Under the pieces are notes generated by a model. That model did no database searches and was not told the origin of the DNA. It saw nothing but the letters and a program-made list of their open reading frames with translations. Below, in pieces: positions 22,465 to 31,165 of a stretch of 64,000 bases of DNA. The position numbers were made by a program, and so were the translations under genes. Origin of the DNA: Bombyx mori. Its lineage: Eukaryota > Arthropoda > Insecta > Lepidoptera > Bombycidae. Each line of letters opens with the position of its first letter. Within the stretch, counting starts at the first letter, position 1. Location: positions 12,338,001 to 12,402,000 of the forward strand of contig NC_085124.1 of NCBI RefSeq assembly GCF_030269925.1, in the 5' to 3' direction.

Positions 22465-22545
22465 TTGCTGACGTCCACGAGCGACGATAACCACTCACCA
22501 TTAAGTGGGCCGTATGCTCGTCTGCCTTCAGGGGTAATGATTAAG
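22465..22545 (+). mobile_element. LINE 3'-end fragment
   Basis: CGATAACCACTCACCATTAA, GTGGGCCGTATGCTCGTCTG and CCTTCAGGGGTAAT match the terminal sequence of the LINE end at 14.85 kb and of 62030-62145. Confidence 0.6.
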
Positions 22546-22789
22546 AACATAACCTTACTCTGAATTATCAATAACAACTGTACCAAGTTTCATCGCAATG
22601 ACATGCATGGTTGTATTAGCTGATGAGGAATGGATATCTTAATAAACTGTAACTACACAAAAATTACTTCCATCGTTTTATCATAATATTAAGTCGCTTT
22701 TTATATGTAATACTTTACTCTGTGTTTATTTTAAAAGGTACTACTTACTACTGGTTAACAGATTACCGTCGTTTGTTAAGGCGATGCGT

Positions 22790-23320
22790 CATGATAACCG
22801 CCTTATCGTGGCCGTTGCAATGGCTGACCCCAGGTCAAACGCCGCAGCAGTGTCCTAAAACAAAGCTTACTAATAAAAAGGTAAACTGTTTGGTGGTCTC
22901 AGCATGGTGCTGATCTGGTCAAGCAATAACGGTAGATGTTTAATGTGCCGAACTCCGAACAACAATAGCAAAACTTGCAGTGAAACAGCCCCGACTCATG
23001 AATCGATCTTCACCATTAATGCTCCATGATAACGCGAGACCTCACGCAGCACGAGAAACCGTTTTAACTCTACAGGAGCTGCAATTAGAAACCATTCGTC
23101 ACCCTTCGTATTCGCCAGACCTTGCTCCAACCGACTACCATTTTTTTCGTAATTTGGACAAATTTCTACGTGATAAAAAATTTCTTCCCAAGAGGCAGTA
23201 CAAAATGCTTTTACACAGTTTGTAGAATGTAGATCACCAGAGTTCTACCGCAAAGGCATAAATGACCATCCTATTAGATGGCAGCAATCTATAGATATTA
23301 ATAGTAGATATTTTGATTAA
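22790..23320 (+). pseudogene. Mariner (DD34D) transposase fragment
   Basis: Pieces of a mariner transposase occur in successive frames: QWLTPGQTPQQCPKTKLTNK (about 22818), VWWSQHG (about 22889), then from 22980 LMLHDNARPHAARETVLTLQ and SYSPDLAPTDYHFF, with 34 residues between the two Asp residues. A stop at 23223-23225 and a frameshift precede the tail (PEFYRKGINDHPIRWQQSID, then NSRYFD and a stop). Several frameshifts make it inactive. The N-terminal helix-turn-helix half is not recognisable. Confidence 0.8.
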
Positions 23321-23444
23321 ATAAATCATTACCTATGTTAAATGAAAAAATATTTTTTTTATTGCATTTATTTATTTATTTTTTATTTAAATTTTTTAGT
23401 AAAATTCAGCAATTTCATTCTTTTAACCCCTAATACTAGGAGCA

Positions 23445-23725
23445 GGCTTAGGGACCCCGGTAACCGTACTCGTCGAACTCGACAAAGTTCAACGTGCAAC
23501 AACCTAACTCATACATCAGTCCGTTGAGTTTCTCGCCGGATCTTCTGAGCGGGTCGCGATTCCGATCCGGCAGTAGATTTATTCGCGAAGCAGCTGCTCT
23601 GGAGTTGTTAGGTCTCCTTCGGAGGCGCTCGGGCAGCTGTTAGCAAATCCCACCCCTCCTGGCTCACCTTTGCTCGCCCACCTGTCCTGGTGAAACTGGA
23701 AAGGCCTCAAGGCCATCAGTAATAC
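23445..23725 (+). repeat. Dispersed repeat family B, copy 4
   Basis: GAGTTTCTCGCCGGATCTTC, GGTCGCGATTCCGATCCGGC and a long right part reaching GGAAAGGCCTCAAGGCCATC. It lies directly left of the LTR array. Confidence 0.65.
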
Positions 23726-23737
23726 TTCAATCATATA

Positions 23738-23742
23738 AAAAG
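23738..23742. repeat. Target-site duplication, left copy (AAAAG)
   Basis: AAAAG precedes the first TGTAGCAAACCGACC. The same five bases follow the last LTR at 34929-34933. If the LTR is taken one base longer, the duplication is 4 bp (AAAG). Confidence 0.7.
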
Positions 23743-23872
23743 TGTAGCAAACCGACCGGTACGTCACTCTCGCGGCCGTATGCCCGCTCGCTATACATAG
23801 TTAGCATCTATGTCGATCTTTTCAACAGTGTATAATCTATGTTCCGGGCGCTTCCGTTTTGAGTGTGAATAG
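23743..23872 (+). repeat. Partial 5' LTR (outer left)
   Basis: The first 130 bases of the LTR, from TGTAGCAAACCGACC to GAGTGTGAATAG, then broken off. It shares the variant CTATGTCGATC with the outer right LTR, while both inner LTRs have CTATGTCAATC. Confidence 0.85.
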
Positions 23873-23873
23873 T

Positions 23874-25374
23874 AGCACTGACCTTCTCAGGGTCAGGAGA
23901 CACACCGTCTGGAGTGATGACGTGGCCCAGATAACGGACCCTTTCTTTGGCAAAAGTGCACTTCTCTCTGTTTACGTGAAGTTTAAATTCAGACAAACGT
24001 CCAAAAACAGCTTCCAGATCTTGTAGGTGTTGCTGGAATCCTTCTGAAATAATTAACAAATCGTCTAGATAAGCAAGTACTGTAACATCCTTCAAAGCAG
24101 CACAGGAGCGTAGGCGATCAATAAGCCTTTGGAAAGTCGCCGGCGCATTCTTCAAGCCGAACGGCATTCTTTTAAAACGGTAAGTGCCTAGGGGGCAGAC
24201 AAAAGCTGTTTTGTCTCTGTCTGCTTCTCGGACCATAACTTGCCAATATGAAGAACGAAGGTCTATTGTGGTCATGTAACAATTCTTCTTCGTACTCTGG
24301 AGAAGATCATCAATGCGTGGGAGTGGGTAAGTATCCGATTTGGTTACTTCATTTAAGCGCCTGTAATCCACGCAGAATCTTACATTACCATTGGACTTCG
24401 GTATCATCAATGCAGGAGAGCACCAGGCGGATTCGCACTCTTCAATGATGTCATCTGCCAGCATCTTCTCTATTTCATTCTTCATCGTCTCCTTCTTGGA
24501 AGGGTTAAGGCGATAGGGTGGCACAGCTATCGGGGGGTGATCTCCGGTGTCTATGCAATGTTCTATGAATGGTGTCGGACCTCCCCCTGCTGTAAAAATA
24601 CTTTCATGCCGAATAAGGAACTCAGACAATGCTTGGCGCTCAGCTGATTGCAAGTGCATGCCTTCATCATCCCGAAGCATGTTAGCAGAAGCTATGCACA
24701 CACTACGAGACATAGGTTCAAAAAGTAATTTATAATGCACCTTTGCATCAGTACTAAAATACCATTCATGACGATGAAAATCAATAATAACTTTGGCAGC
24801 ATTAATAAAATCAATACCCAGTAAAGTTTCATTATCATTAGAATCAGGGAAGATTATAAATGGAATATCAATCACTATGTGTTCTAACCTCACTGGTAAT
24901 ATGGTTGTCAATACATCCATATTCCGAACATGCCCATCAGCAAGTTTGACTCGCCTAGTGGAGGGAGTAAGAGGGTGACCTTTATGCAGAAGGAGAGCAT
25001 ACAGCGTGTGACCAGCAATACAATGCTTAGCTGCTGTATCTATAAGTGCAGTACCCTGTTTACCGAGAACTTGAATTTTGAAAATAGGTCGTAAATGCAA
25101 ATACCTATCATCACTCTCACGGTCGTACACGGACGCTACAACACTTCCCTCACATGTACAATAATTAAAATTCAAACAATTATCAATTTCCACACATTCG
25201 TTAATTTTTCCAAAATTACACTTACTGCCTTTTGTGTCACAGTCATGGTTAGTTGAAAATTTTAAATTATTACAATTTGGTTCAATTATTTGATTATAAG
25301 GTAAAATTGAGTTCTTACATTTAGGTCTAGTTCCCTGGTTATAACAAATATTTAAATTTTTACACTTTGTCCGA
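23874..25374 (-). pseudogene. Inverted gag-pol segment (protease to RT)
   Basis: This 1501-bp block is the reverse complement of 27209-28709, with the same length and very few differences. On the minus strand it codes for the end of the linker, the protease (LIDTAAKHCIAG) and the reverse transcriptase to just past YLGHVITPDG. An open frame runs across it (25430 to 23808), but its first about 18 codons come from reverse-strand LTR sequence and its last about 20 codons also lie beyond the block. That protein is an accident of the rearrangement, not a gene. Confidence 0.85.
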
Positions 25375-25637
25375 TATAGCAAACCGACCGGTACGTCACT
25401 CTCGCGGCCGTATGCCCGCTCGCTATACATAGTTAGTATCTATGTCAATCTTGTAACAGTGTATAATCTATGTTCCGGGCGCTTCCGTTTTGAGTGTGAA
25501 TAGCGTGCGCCCGCGTCTAAATGTAATTATTGTTTAAAATTGAAAATTGTTTGTGATAAAGGAAGATTAAAATTCGAAGTTCGATATTGGTGACTAACCC
25601 ATAGTTTTAAATACCCCTGAGATCTACCCCTCACTAT
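25375..25637 (+). repeat. LTR of the complete element (left)
   Basis: Runs from (T)ATAGCAAACCGACC to CCCCTCACTAT. Compared with the right LTR (30881-31144) it differs at the very first bases, at the CATCT/TATCT position, in TCTTGTAACAG versus TCTTTTCAACAG, in TAATTATTG versus TATTTATTG and in GAAGTTCG versus GAAATTCG. The pair is therefore not identical. Confidence 0.85.
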
Positions 25638-25640
25638 ATC

Positions 25641-25658
25641 TGGCTGCCCAACGTTTCC
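25641..25658 (+). other. Degenerate primer-binding site
   Basis: TGGCTGCCCAACGTTTCC lies 3 bases after the LTR. The second element has TGGCGCCCAACGTGGGGC at the same place, a normal tRNA-3'-end complement. This copy has an extra T and a changed 3' part. Confidence 0.6.
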
Positions 25659-25751
25659 TAATTTTTTTCTTGCTTGGACTAACAAAATGGCGCGCACGCT
25701 TTTGTGAAAATTTGCTAACTATTGTATGCTGTTGGTGCTTAATTGTAAAGA

Positions 25752-28700
25752 ATGCCTTTAACTAGAAATCAAGATCGCCAGCAACGTCGCGAAGACGACG
25801 CTATTCCTGCTGCAGATGCAAATGCCAACGAAAATCACGAGGAGCATGATAGCCCCCATGATCGCCCCCACGCCGAATCACGTAGCAACAATTCTACGTT
25901 CAACCTGGATGATGTTTCAGCGTTGATGGCCTCGCTGCAACGTTCGCAGGCCGAAACATTTAAGAACATTATGTCGTACGTGATGGAACAAAGATCGTCG
26001 ACTCCGGCACCTCCGCCGATGCCCCCAGTGAACGTAGATGGTACCTTGGCGCGTTGCAGAGCTTCTTTCAGCGGTGCACCTGGTGAATCTGTTGAGGCCT
26101 TTATAGATGCAATTGAAAGTTATACAGAATGCGTTCAAGTATCTGACGCTAACATCATACGAGGCCTAGCCATGCTTTTGTCTGCTGACGCAGCTACGTG
26201 GTGGCTAGGATTAAAGCATCACATCTCCACTTGGAACGAAGCCAAAGAAAATTTAATATATGCATATGGCACCCGCCTTCCACCACATAGAATATATTTG
26301 GAAATATTTGCTTCCCCGCAGGATAACGAAAACACAGACAAGTTTGTTGCTCGTATTCGTGCGCTTATGGCAAAGCTACCGCGGGATGATATTACTGAAA
26401 AAGTACAACTTGATATGATATACGGGTTGCTTCATAATAGAATACGCACAAGATTGCGCCGTGAAGAAATCACATCTTTCAATTCATTATTAAACCATGC
26501 TCGGAATATAGAAGATTCGATAGAGGAGACTCAATCGAGACCAGTGTCGTCCACTAGTGGTGTGCGTTCGATCCGTGCCCAGCCGGCCCCGGCTGCGAGT
26601 CGGCCTGAACCGTGCGCCGCTCGTGCGAGTGCGCCGGCGCCGCGCGCGCGCTTTCCAAACTCCGCCGCGGCCGTCGTGCCCGCCACCGCTGTGCCTGTCG
26701 CTGTCGCCCAGCCTAGCGTTGCCACGCCTGCCGTTGCTGTGCCAGGTTCTGCAGAGCAATTCGTGACCACGAAGAAACAGCGTCCAGTGTGCTCCTACTG
26801 CAAACGGTTTGGACATGCACGGGAACAGTGCCGTAAGTTAAACAACCGAGGTGAGCAAAGTCAATCTAACTTTTCCGAGGGTGTGCAAAATGACAATAAT
26901 GCGTTTTATAGTGTTCAGTGTAATGTTAATAATACTAACACAATTAGTTCTAATTTACCTGTTCAGAATGCAATGTATGATGTTAAGCAGCATGACAAAA
27001 ATAATTTTCTGAGTAATTTTGAATGTCAAAATTTTTGTAACCGGGATGCAAATATTAATTATGCTACCATTAATAGAGGCCCTACTTCCAGAAAATCTTA
27101 TTTTCATGCCTGTAATGATTCTGTGTCAAAGAATATTAACTGTAATTGCACTAGTAATAATGAGATGCCAACCTTTTGTGATTCTCATGTTTTATATAAT
27201 CAGGATGTTCGGACAAAGTGTAAAAATTTAAATATTTGTTATAACCAGGGAACTAGACCTAAATGTAAGAACTCAATTTTACCTTATAATCAAATAATTG
27301 AACCAAATTGTAATAATTTAAAATTTTCAACTAACCATGACTGTGACACAAAAGGCAGTAAGTGTAATTTTGGAAAAATTAACGAATGTGTGGAAATTGA
27401 TAATTGTTTGAATTTTAATTATTGTACATGTGAGGGAAGTGTTGTAGCGTCCGTGTACGACCGTGAGAGTGATGATAGGTATTTGCATTTACGGCCTATT
27501 TTCAAAATTCAAGTTCTCGGTAAACAGGGTACTGCACTTATAGATACAGCAGCTAAGCATTGTATTGCTGGTCACACGCTGTATGCTCTCCTTCTGCATA
27601 AAGGTCACCCTCTTACTCCCTCCACTAGGCGAGTCAAACTTGCTGATGGGCATGTTCGGAATATGGATGTATTGACAACCATATTACCAGTGAGGTTAGA
27701 ACACATAGTGATTGATATTCCATTTATAATCTTCCCTGATTCTAATGATAATGAAACTTTACTGGGTATTGATTTTATTAATGCTGCCAAAGTTATTATT
27801 GATTTTCATCGTCATGAATGGTATTTTAGTACTGATGCTAAGGTGCATTATAAATTACTTTTTGAACCTATGTCTCGTGGTGTGTGCATAGCTTCTGCTA
27901 ACATGCTTCGGGATGATGAAGGCATGCACTTGCAATCAGCTGAGCGCCAAGCATTGTCTGAGTTCCTTATTCGGCATGAAAGTATTTTTACAGCAGGGGG
28001 AGGTCCGACACCATTCATAGAACATTGCATAGACACCGGAGATCACCCCCCGATAGCTGTGCCGCCCTATCGCCTTAACCCTTCCAAGAAGGAGACGATG
28101 AAGAATGAAATAGAGAAGATGCTGGCAGATGACATCATTGAAGAGTGCGAATCCGCCTGGTGCTCTCCTGCATTGATGATACCGAAGTCCAATGGTAATG
28201 TAAGATTCTGCGTGGATTACAGGCGCTTAAATGAAGTAACCAAATCGGATACTTACCCACTCCCACGCATTGATGATCTTCTCCAGAATACAAAGAAGAA
28301 TTGTTACATGACCACAATAGACCTTCGTTCTTCATATTGGCAAGTTATGGTCCGAGAAGCAGACAGAGACAAAACAGCTTTTGTCTGCCCCCTAGGCACT
28401 TACCGTTTTAAAAGAATGCCGTTCGGCTTGAAGAATGCGCCGGCGACTTTCCAAAGGCTTATTGATCGTCTACGCTCCTGTGCTGCTTTGAAGGATGTTA
28501 CAGTACTTGCTTATCTAGACGATTTGTTAATTATTTCAGAAGGATTCCAGCAACACCTACAAGATCTGGAAGCTGTTTTTGGACGTTTGTCTGAATTTAA
28601 ACTTCACGTAAACAGAGAGAAGTGCACTTTTGCCAAAGAAAGGGTCCGTTATCTGGGCCACGTCATCACTCCAGACGGTGTGTCTCCTGACCCCGAGAAG

Positions 28701-30938
28701 GTCAGTGCTGTCCTTAATATGCTGGAACCATCTAACCTAAAACATTTAAGAACTTTTCTCCAAACATGCTCTTGGTTCAGGAAGTTTATTCCAAACTTTT
28801 CAAAGATAGCAGAACCGCTTACTCGACTGACCAAGAAGAATTACACATGGAGCTGGGGACCTGAACAAACACAGGCATTCAAAGAATTGAAGCGTCTGCT
28901 GACCACGGCGCCCGTACTTGTTCAAGCGAATTTTAAACAACCCTTAGTACTGCGTACCGATGCGAGCAACTATGCACTTGGCGCAGTTTTAGCTCAAGGG
29001 GAAGGCAAGGACGAAAGACCTATCGAGTATGCTAGCCGTCTACTCACCGCAGCGGAGCGCAACTACTCTACTACAGAACGGGAAGCGCTTGCTGTAGTCT
29101 GGGCCGTGGAGCGTTTCAGGCCATACCTCGACGGCCAACCAATTATTATAGGCAGTGACCACCAACCCTTGCGTTGGTTGCTTTCTTTAAAGTCTCCTGC
29201 TGGTATGTTGGTCCGTTGGGCGCTTAAACTCCAAGAATTTGACATCAGATTCGAGTACACCCCAGGAAAAGCTAACGTTGTCGCTGACACGTTAAGTAGA
29301 CCGATCTGTTCCAACGAAACACAAAATAACTGCGGCATCTGTTCTGTCATTTGCGACCTGCCCACCAAGTCACCTACCCAGTTACGTCAAGACCAGTTGA
29401 CTGATCCGGAAATACAGAAGATCGTCACAGAACTGGAAGGAGTGGATGAACTTGCTGCTAAAAGATGGTCAGAAAGAGGATTTCTAATGGAACAAGGTGT
29501 TTTATATCGACTTAATCCGGATTCTGATGCCGAGGCTCCACAATTAGTCATTCCTGCCCATCAAGTAACCGACATTCTCAAAGAGCTTCACGATGCTCCT
29601 ACCGCTGCACATGCAGGAATTGACCGGACTTACCAACAAGTCTCACGTCTGTTCTACTTCACAGGAATAAGAAGAATCATAACCGACTATGTAAAGGCAT
29701 GTATCCATTGTCAACGCTATAAGGCTGCTAATACCAAGCCTCCAGGTCTATTGCAGACGCCGGTGATGAACCAGCGCAACGAGGTCTTGGCAGTTGATCT
29801 TTTCGGCCCGTTGCCACCTGGAAAACAGGGGGAGCGTTGGATCTTGCTAATAGAAGATACTGCTACGAGGTGGACAGAACTTTTCCCATTGAAGGAAGCT
29901 ACTGCTGAGGCGTGTGCACATGTCCTCATAGAGGAGTATTTTATGAGATTTGGTCTTCCACGCCGACTAGTTTCTGATAATGGCGTACAATTTATTTCGG
30001 CAGTCATGCGTCAATGCATGTCCATCCTGGGGATAAAGCAAAACCTTATCCCTCTCTATCACCCAGAAGCAAACCCCGCCGAACGTAAAAACAGAGATCT
30101 TAAGACTTTATTAGCACAACTCGTGGAATGTGACCACACTTCCTGGCCAAACATGTTACCAGTGATTCGGTTCGCTCTTAATAACGCTAAATGTCGCACC
30201 ACAGGTATGTCACCTGCTTACTTGTCATTTGGCAGAGAGATGAGGTCCCCCACAGAAGTCACTCATGACCTTCGTGCTGTTCTAGACAAAGATAACTTTG
30301 TTCCCCAAATAACTCCCTATCTCAGGAAATTTGTTAACTCCTTTTCAGCGGTGCGCGAACGTGTAGAGACGCTTCAAGATAAAGCTAAAGGGTATGCTGA
30401 TCGTTCGAGACGGCCCATTGAAACATTCAACGAAGGTGACATGGTTCTCATCAAATCACACGTCCTCAGTAAGAGCGCTAAAGGCCTTACTTCTAAGTTT
30501 GTTCCAAAACGCGATGGTCCGTATCGCATCGTTAAAAAGGTCAGCCCTACTACTTACCACGTCGCGCATGTTGACAAACCTGATGAAGTTTTAGGGAAAT
30601 ATCATGTGAACGATCTCACTCTATACCGTGAGAATCAGAGTGATGCTCTTCCGCGGCCGGTGATGCCTAAAAAGAAACGTGGTCGTCCCCCAAATAATGT
30701 TAAAACAGATTCTCGAGTTCCAGGGCATATGACGACACGGCATGCTGAACCATGTGCTGAAGCTCCACGTCTTTCTCCCGCAGCTGGTGGTATGGTTGGT
30801 CTTGCGCCTGTCCCTCAGCCCAGTAGTAATGAGATGCTAGTCCAGGAGCGAGGGCGTCCTCCAGGACTAGAGGGGGAGTATGTAGCAAACCGACCGGTAC
30901 GTCACTCTCGCGGCCGTATGCCCGCTCGCTATACATAG
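25752..30938 (+). CDS. Ty3/Gypsy Gag-Pol polyprotein, uninterrupted
   Basis: The frame has 1728 codons, with Gag and Pol in one reading frame and no frameshift signal. Domains in order (approximate residues): Gag capsid-like region 100-260; Ala/Pro-rich linker 265-330; CCHC zinc knuckle at about 345 (CSYCKRFGHAREQC); Asn/Cys-rich linker to about 560; aspartic protease with LIDTAAKHCIAG at about 595 (DTA rather than DTG/DSG); reverse transcriptase 775-950 with YLDDLLI near 920; RNase H from about 1068 (LRTDASNYALGAVLAQ); integrase zinc region 1278-1325 (H, H, C, C); integrase core Asp near 1347 (VDLFGP), Asp near 1406 (SDNG) and Glu near 1441 (NPAER); GPY-type module near 1588. No chromodomain or envelope follows. 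The last 19 codons lie inside the 3' LTR. The first ATG after the leader is used. Confidence 0.93.
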   Translation: MPLTRNQDRQQRREDDAIPAADANANENHEEHDSPHDRPHAESRSNNSTFNLDDVSALMASLQRSQAETFKNIMSYVMEQRSSTPAPPPMPPVNVDGTLARCRASFSGAPGESVEAFIDAIESYTECVQVSDANIIRGLAMLLSADAATWWLGLKHHISTWNEAKENLIYAYGTRLPPHRIYLEIFASPQDNENTDKFVARIRALMAKLPRDDITEKVQLDMIYGLLHNRIRTRLRREEITSFNSLLNHARNIEDSIEETQSRPVSSTSGVRSIRAQPAPAASRPEPCAARASAPAPRARFPNSAAAVVPATAVPVAVAQPSVATPAVAVPGSAEQFVTTKKQRPVCSYCKRFGHAREQCRKLNNRGEQSQSNFSEGVQNDNNAFYSVQCNVNNTNTISSNLPVQNAMYDVKQHDKNNFLSNFECQNFCNRDANINYATINRGPTSRKSYFHACNDSVSKNINCNCTSNNEMPTFCDSHVLYNQDVRTKCKNLNICYNQGTRPKCKNSILPYNQIIEPNCNNLKFSTNHDCDTKGSKCNFGKINECVEIDNCLNFNYCTCEGSVVASVYDRESDDRYLHLRPIFKIQVLGKQGTALIDTAAKHCIAGHTLYALLLHKGHPLTPSTRRVKLADGHVRNMDVLTTILPVRLEHIVIDIPFIIFPDSNDNETLLGIDFINAAKVIIDFHRHEWYFSTDAKVHYKLLFEPMSRGVCIASANMLRDDEGMHLQSAERQALSEFLIRHESIFTAGGGPTPFIEHCIDTGDHPPIAVPPYRLNPSKKETMKNEIEKMLADDIIEECESAWCSPALMIPKSNGNVRFCVDYRRLNEVTKSDTYPLPRIDDLLQNTKKNCYMTTIDLRSSYWQVMVREADRDKTAFVCPLGTYRFKRMPFGLKNAPATFQRLIDRLRSCAALKDVTVLAYLDDLLIISEGFQQHLQDLEAVFGRLSEFKLHVNREKCTFAKERVRYLGHVITPDGVSPDPEKVSAVLNMLEPSNLKHLRTFLQTCSWFRKFIPNFSKIAEPLTRLTKKNYTWSWGPEQTQAFKELKRLLTTAPVLVQANFKQPLVLRTDASNYALGAVLAQGEGKDERPIEYASRLLTAAERNYSTTEREALAVVWAVERFRPYLDGQPIIIGSDHQPLRWLLSLKSPAGMLVRWALKLQEFDIRFEYTPGKANVVADTLSRPICSNETQNNCGICSVICDLPTKSPTQLRQDQLTDPEIQKIVTELEGVDELAAKRWSERGFLMEQGVLYRLNPDSDAEAPQLVIPAHQVTDILKELHDAPTAAHAGIDRTYQQVSRLFYFTGIRRIITDYVKACIHCQRYKAANTKPPGLLQTPVMNQRNEVLAVDLFGPLPPGKQGERWILLIEDTATRWTELFPLKEATAEACAHVLIEEYFMRFGLPRRLVSDNGVQFISAVMRQCMSILGIKQNLIPLYHPEANPAERKNRDLKTLLAQLVECDHTSWPNMLPVIRFALNNAKCRTTGMSPAYLSFGREMRSPTEVTHDLRAVLDKDNFVPQITPYLRKFVNSFSAVRERVETLQDKAKGYADRSRRPIETFNEGDMVLIKSHVLSKSAKGLTSKFVPKRDGPYRIVKKVSPTTYHVAHVDKPDEVLGKYHVNDLTLYRENQSDALPRPVMPKKKRGRPPNNVKTDSRVPGHMTTRHAEPCAEAPRLSPAAGGMVGLAPVPQPSSNEMLVQERGRPPGLEGEYVANRPVRHSRGRMPARYT
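30869..30878 (+). other. Polypurine tract of the complete element
   Basis: AGAGGGGGAG lies 2 bases before the TGTAGCAAACC start of the 3' LTR, inside the end of pol. It would prime plus-strand DNA synthesis. The second element has the same tract at 34653-34662. Confidence 0.7.
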
Positions 30939-31144
30939 TTAGCATCTATGTCAATCTTTTCAACAGTGTATAATCTATGTTCCGGGCGCTTCCGTTTTGA
31001 GTGTGAATAGCGTGCGCCCGCGTCTAAATGTATTTATTGTTTAAAATTGAAAATTGTTTGTGATAAAGGAAGATTAAAATTCGAAATTCGATATTGGTGA
31101 CTAACCCATAGTTTTAAATACCCCTGAGATCTACCCCTCACTAT
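30881..31144 (+). repeat. Shared inner LTR
   Basis: This 264-bp LTR serves as 3' LTR of the complete element and 5' LTR of the gag-deleted one. It differs from the outer right LTR at few positions, one being CAATC/CGATC. Confidence 0.9.
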
Positions 31145-31147
31145 ATC

Positions 31148-31165
31148 TGGCGCCCAACGTGGGGC
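31148..31165 (+). other. Primer-binding site of the second element
   Basis: TGGCGCCCAACGTGGGGC begins 3 bases after the LTR, starting with the TGG expected from a tRNA 3' CCA. I do not assign the tRNA. Confidence 0.7.

Noticed and set aside
23808..25430. 540-codon open frame on the minus strand
   Set aside because: It spans an inverted pol block plus unrelated LTR sequence at both ends, so it is a by-product of rearrangement and not a gene.
26490..26816. Overlapping frames on both strands over the Ala/Pro-rich Gag linker
   Set aside because: They are shadows of the GC-rich Gag coding sequence with no independent signals.
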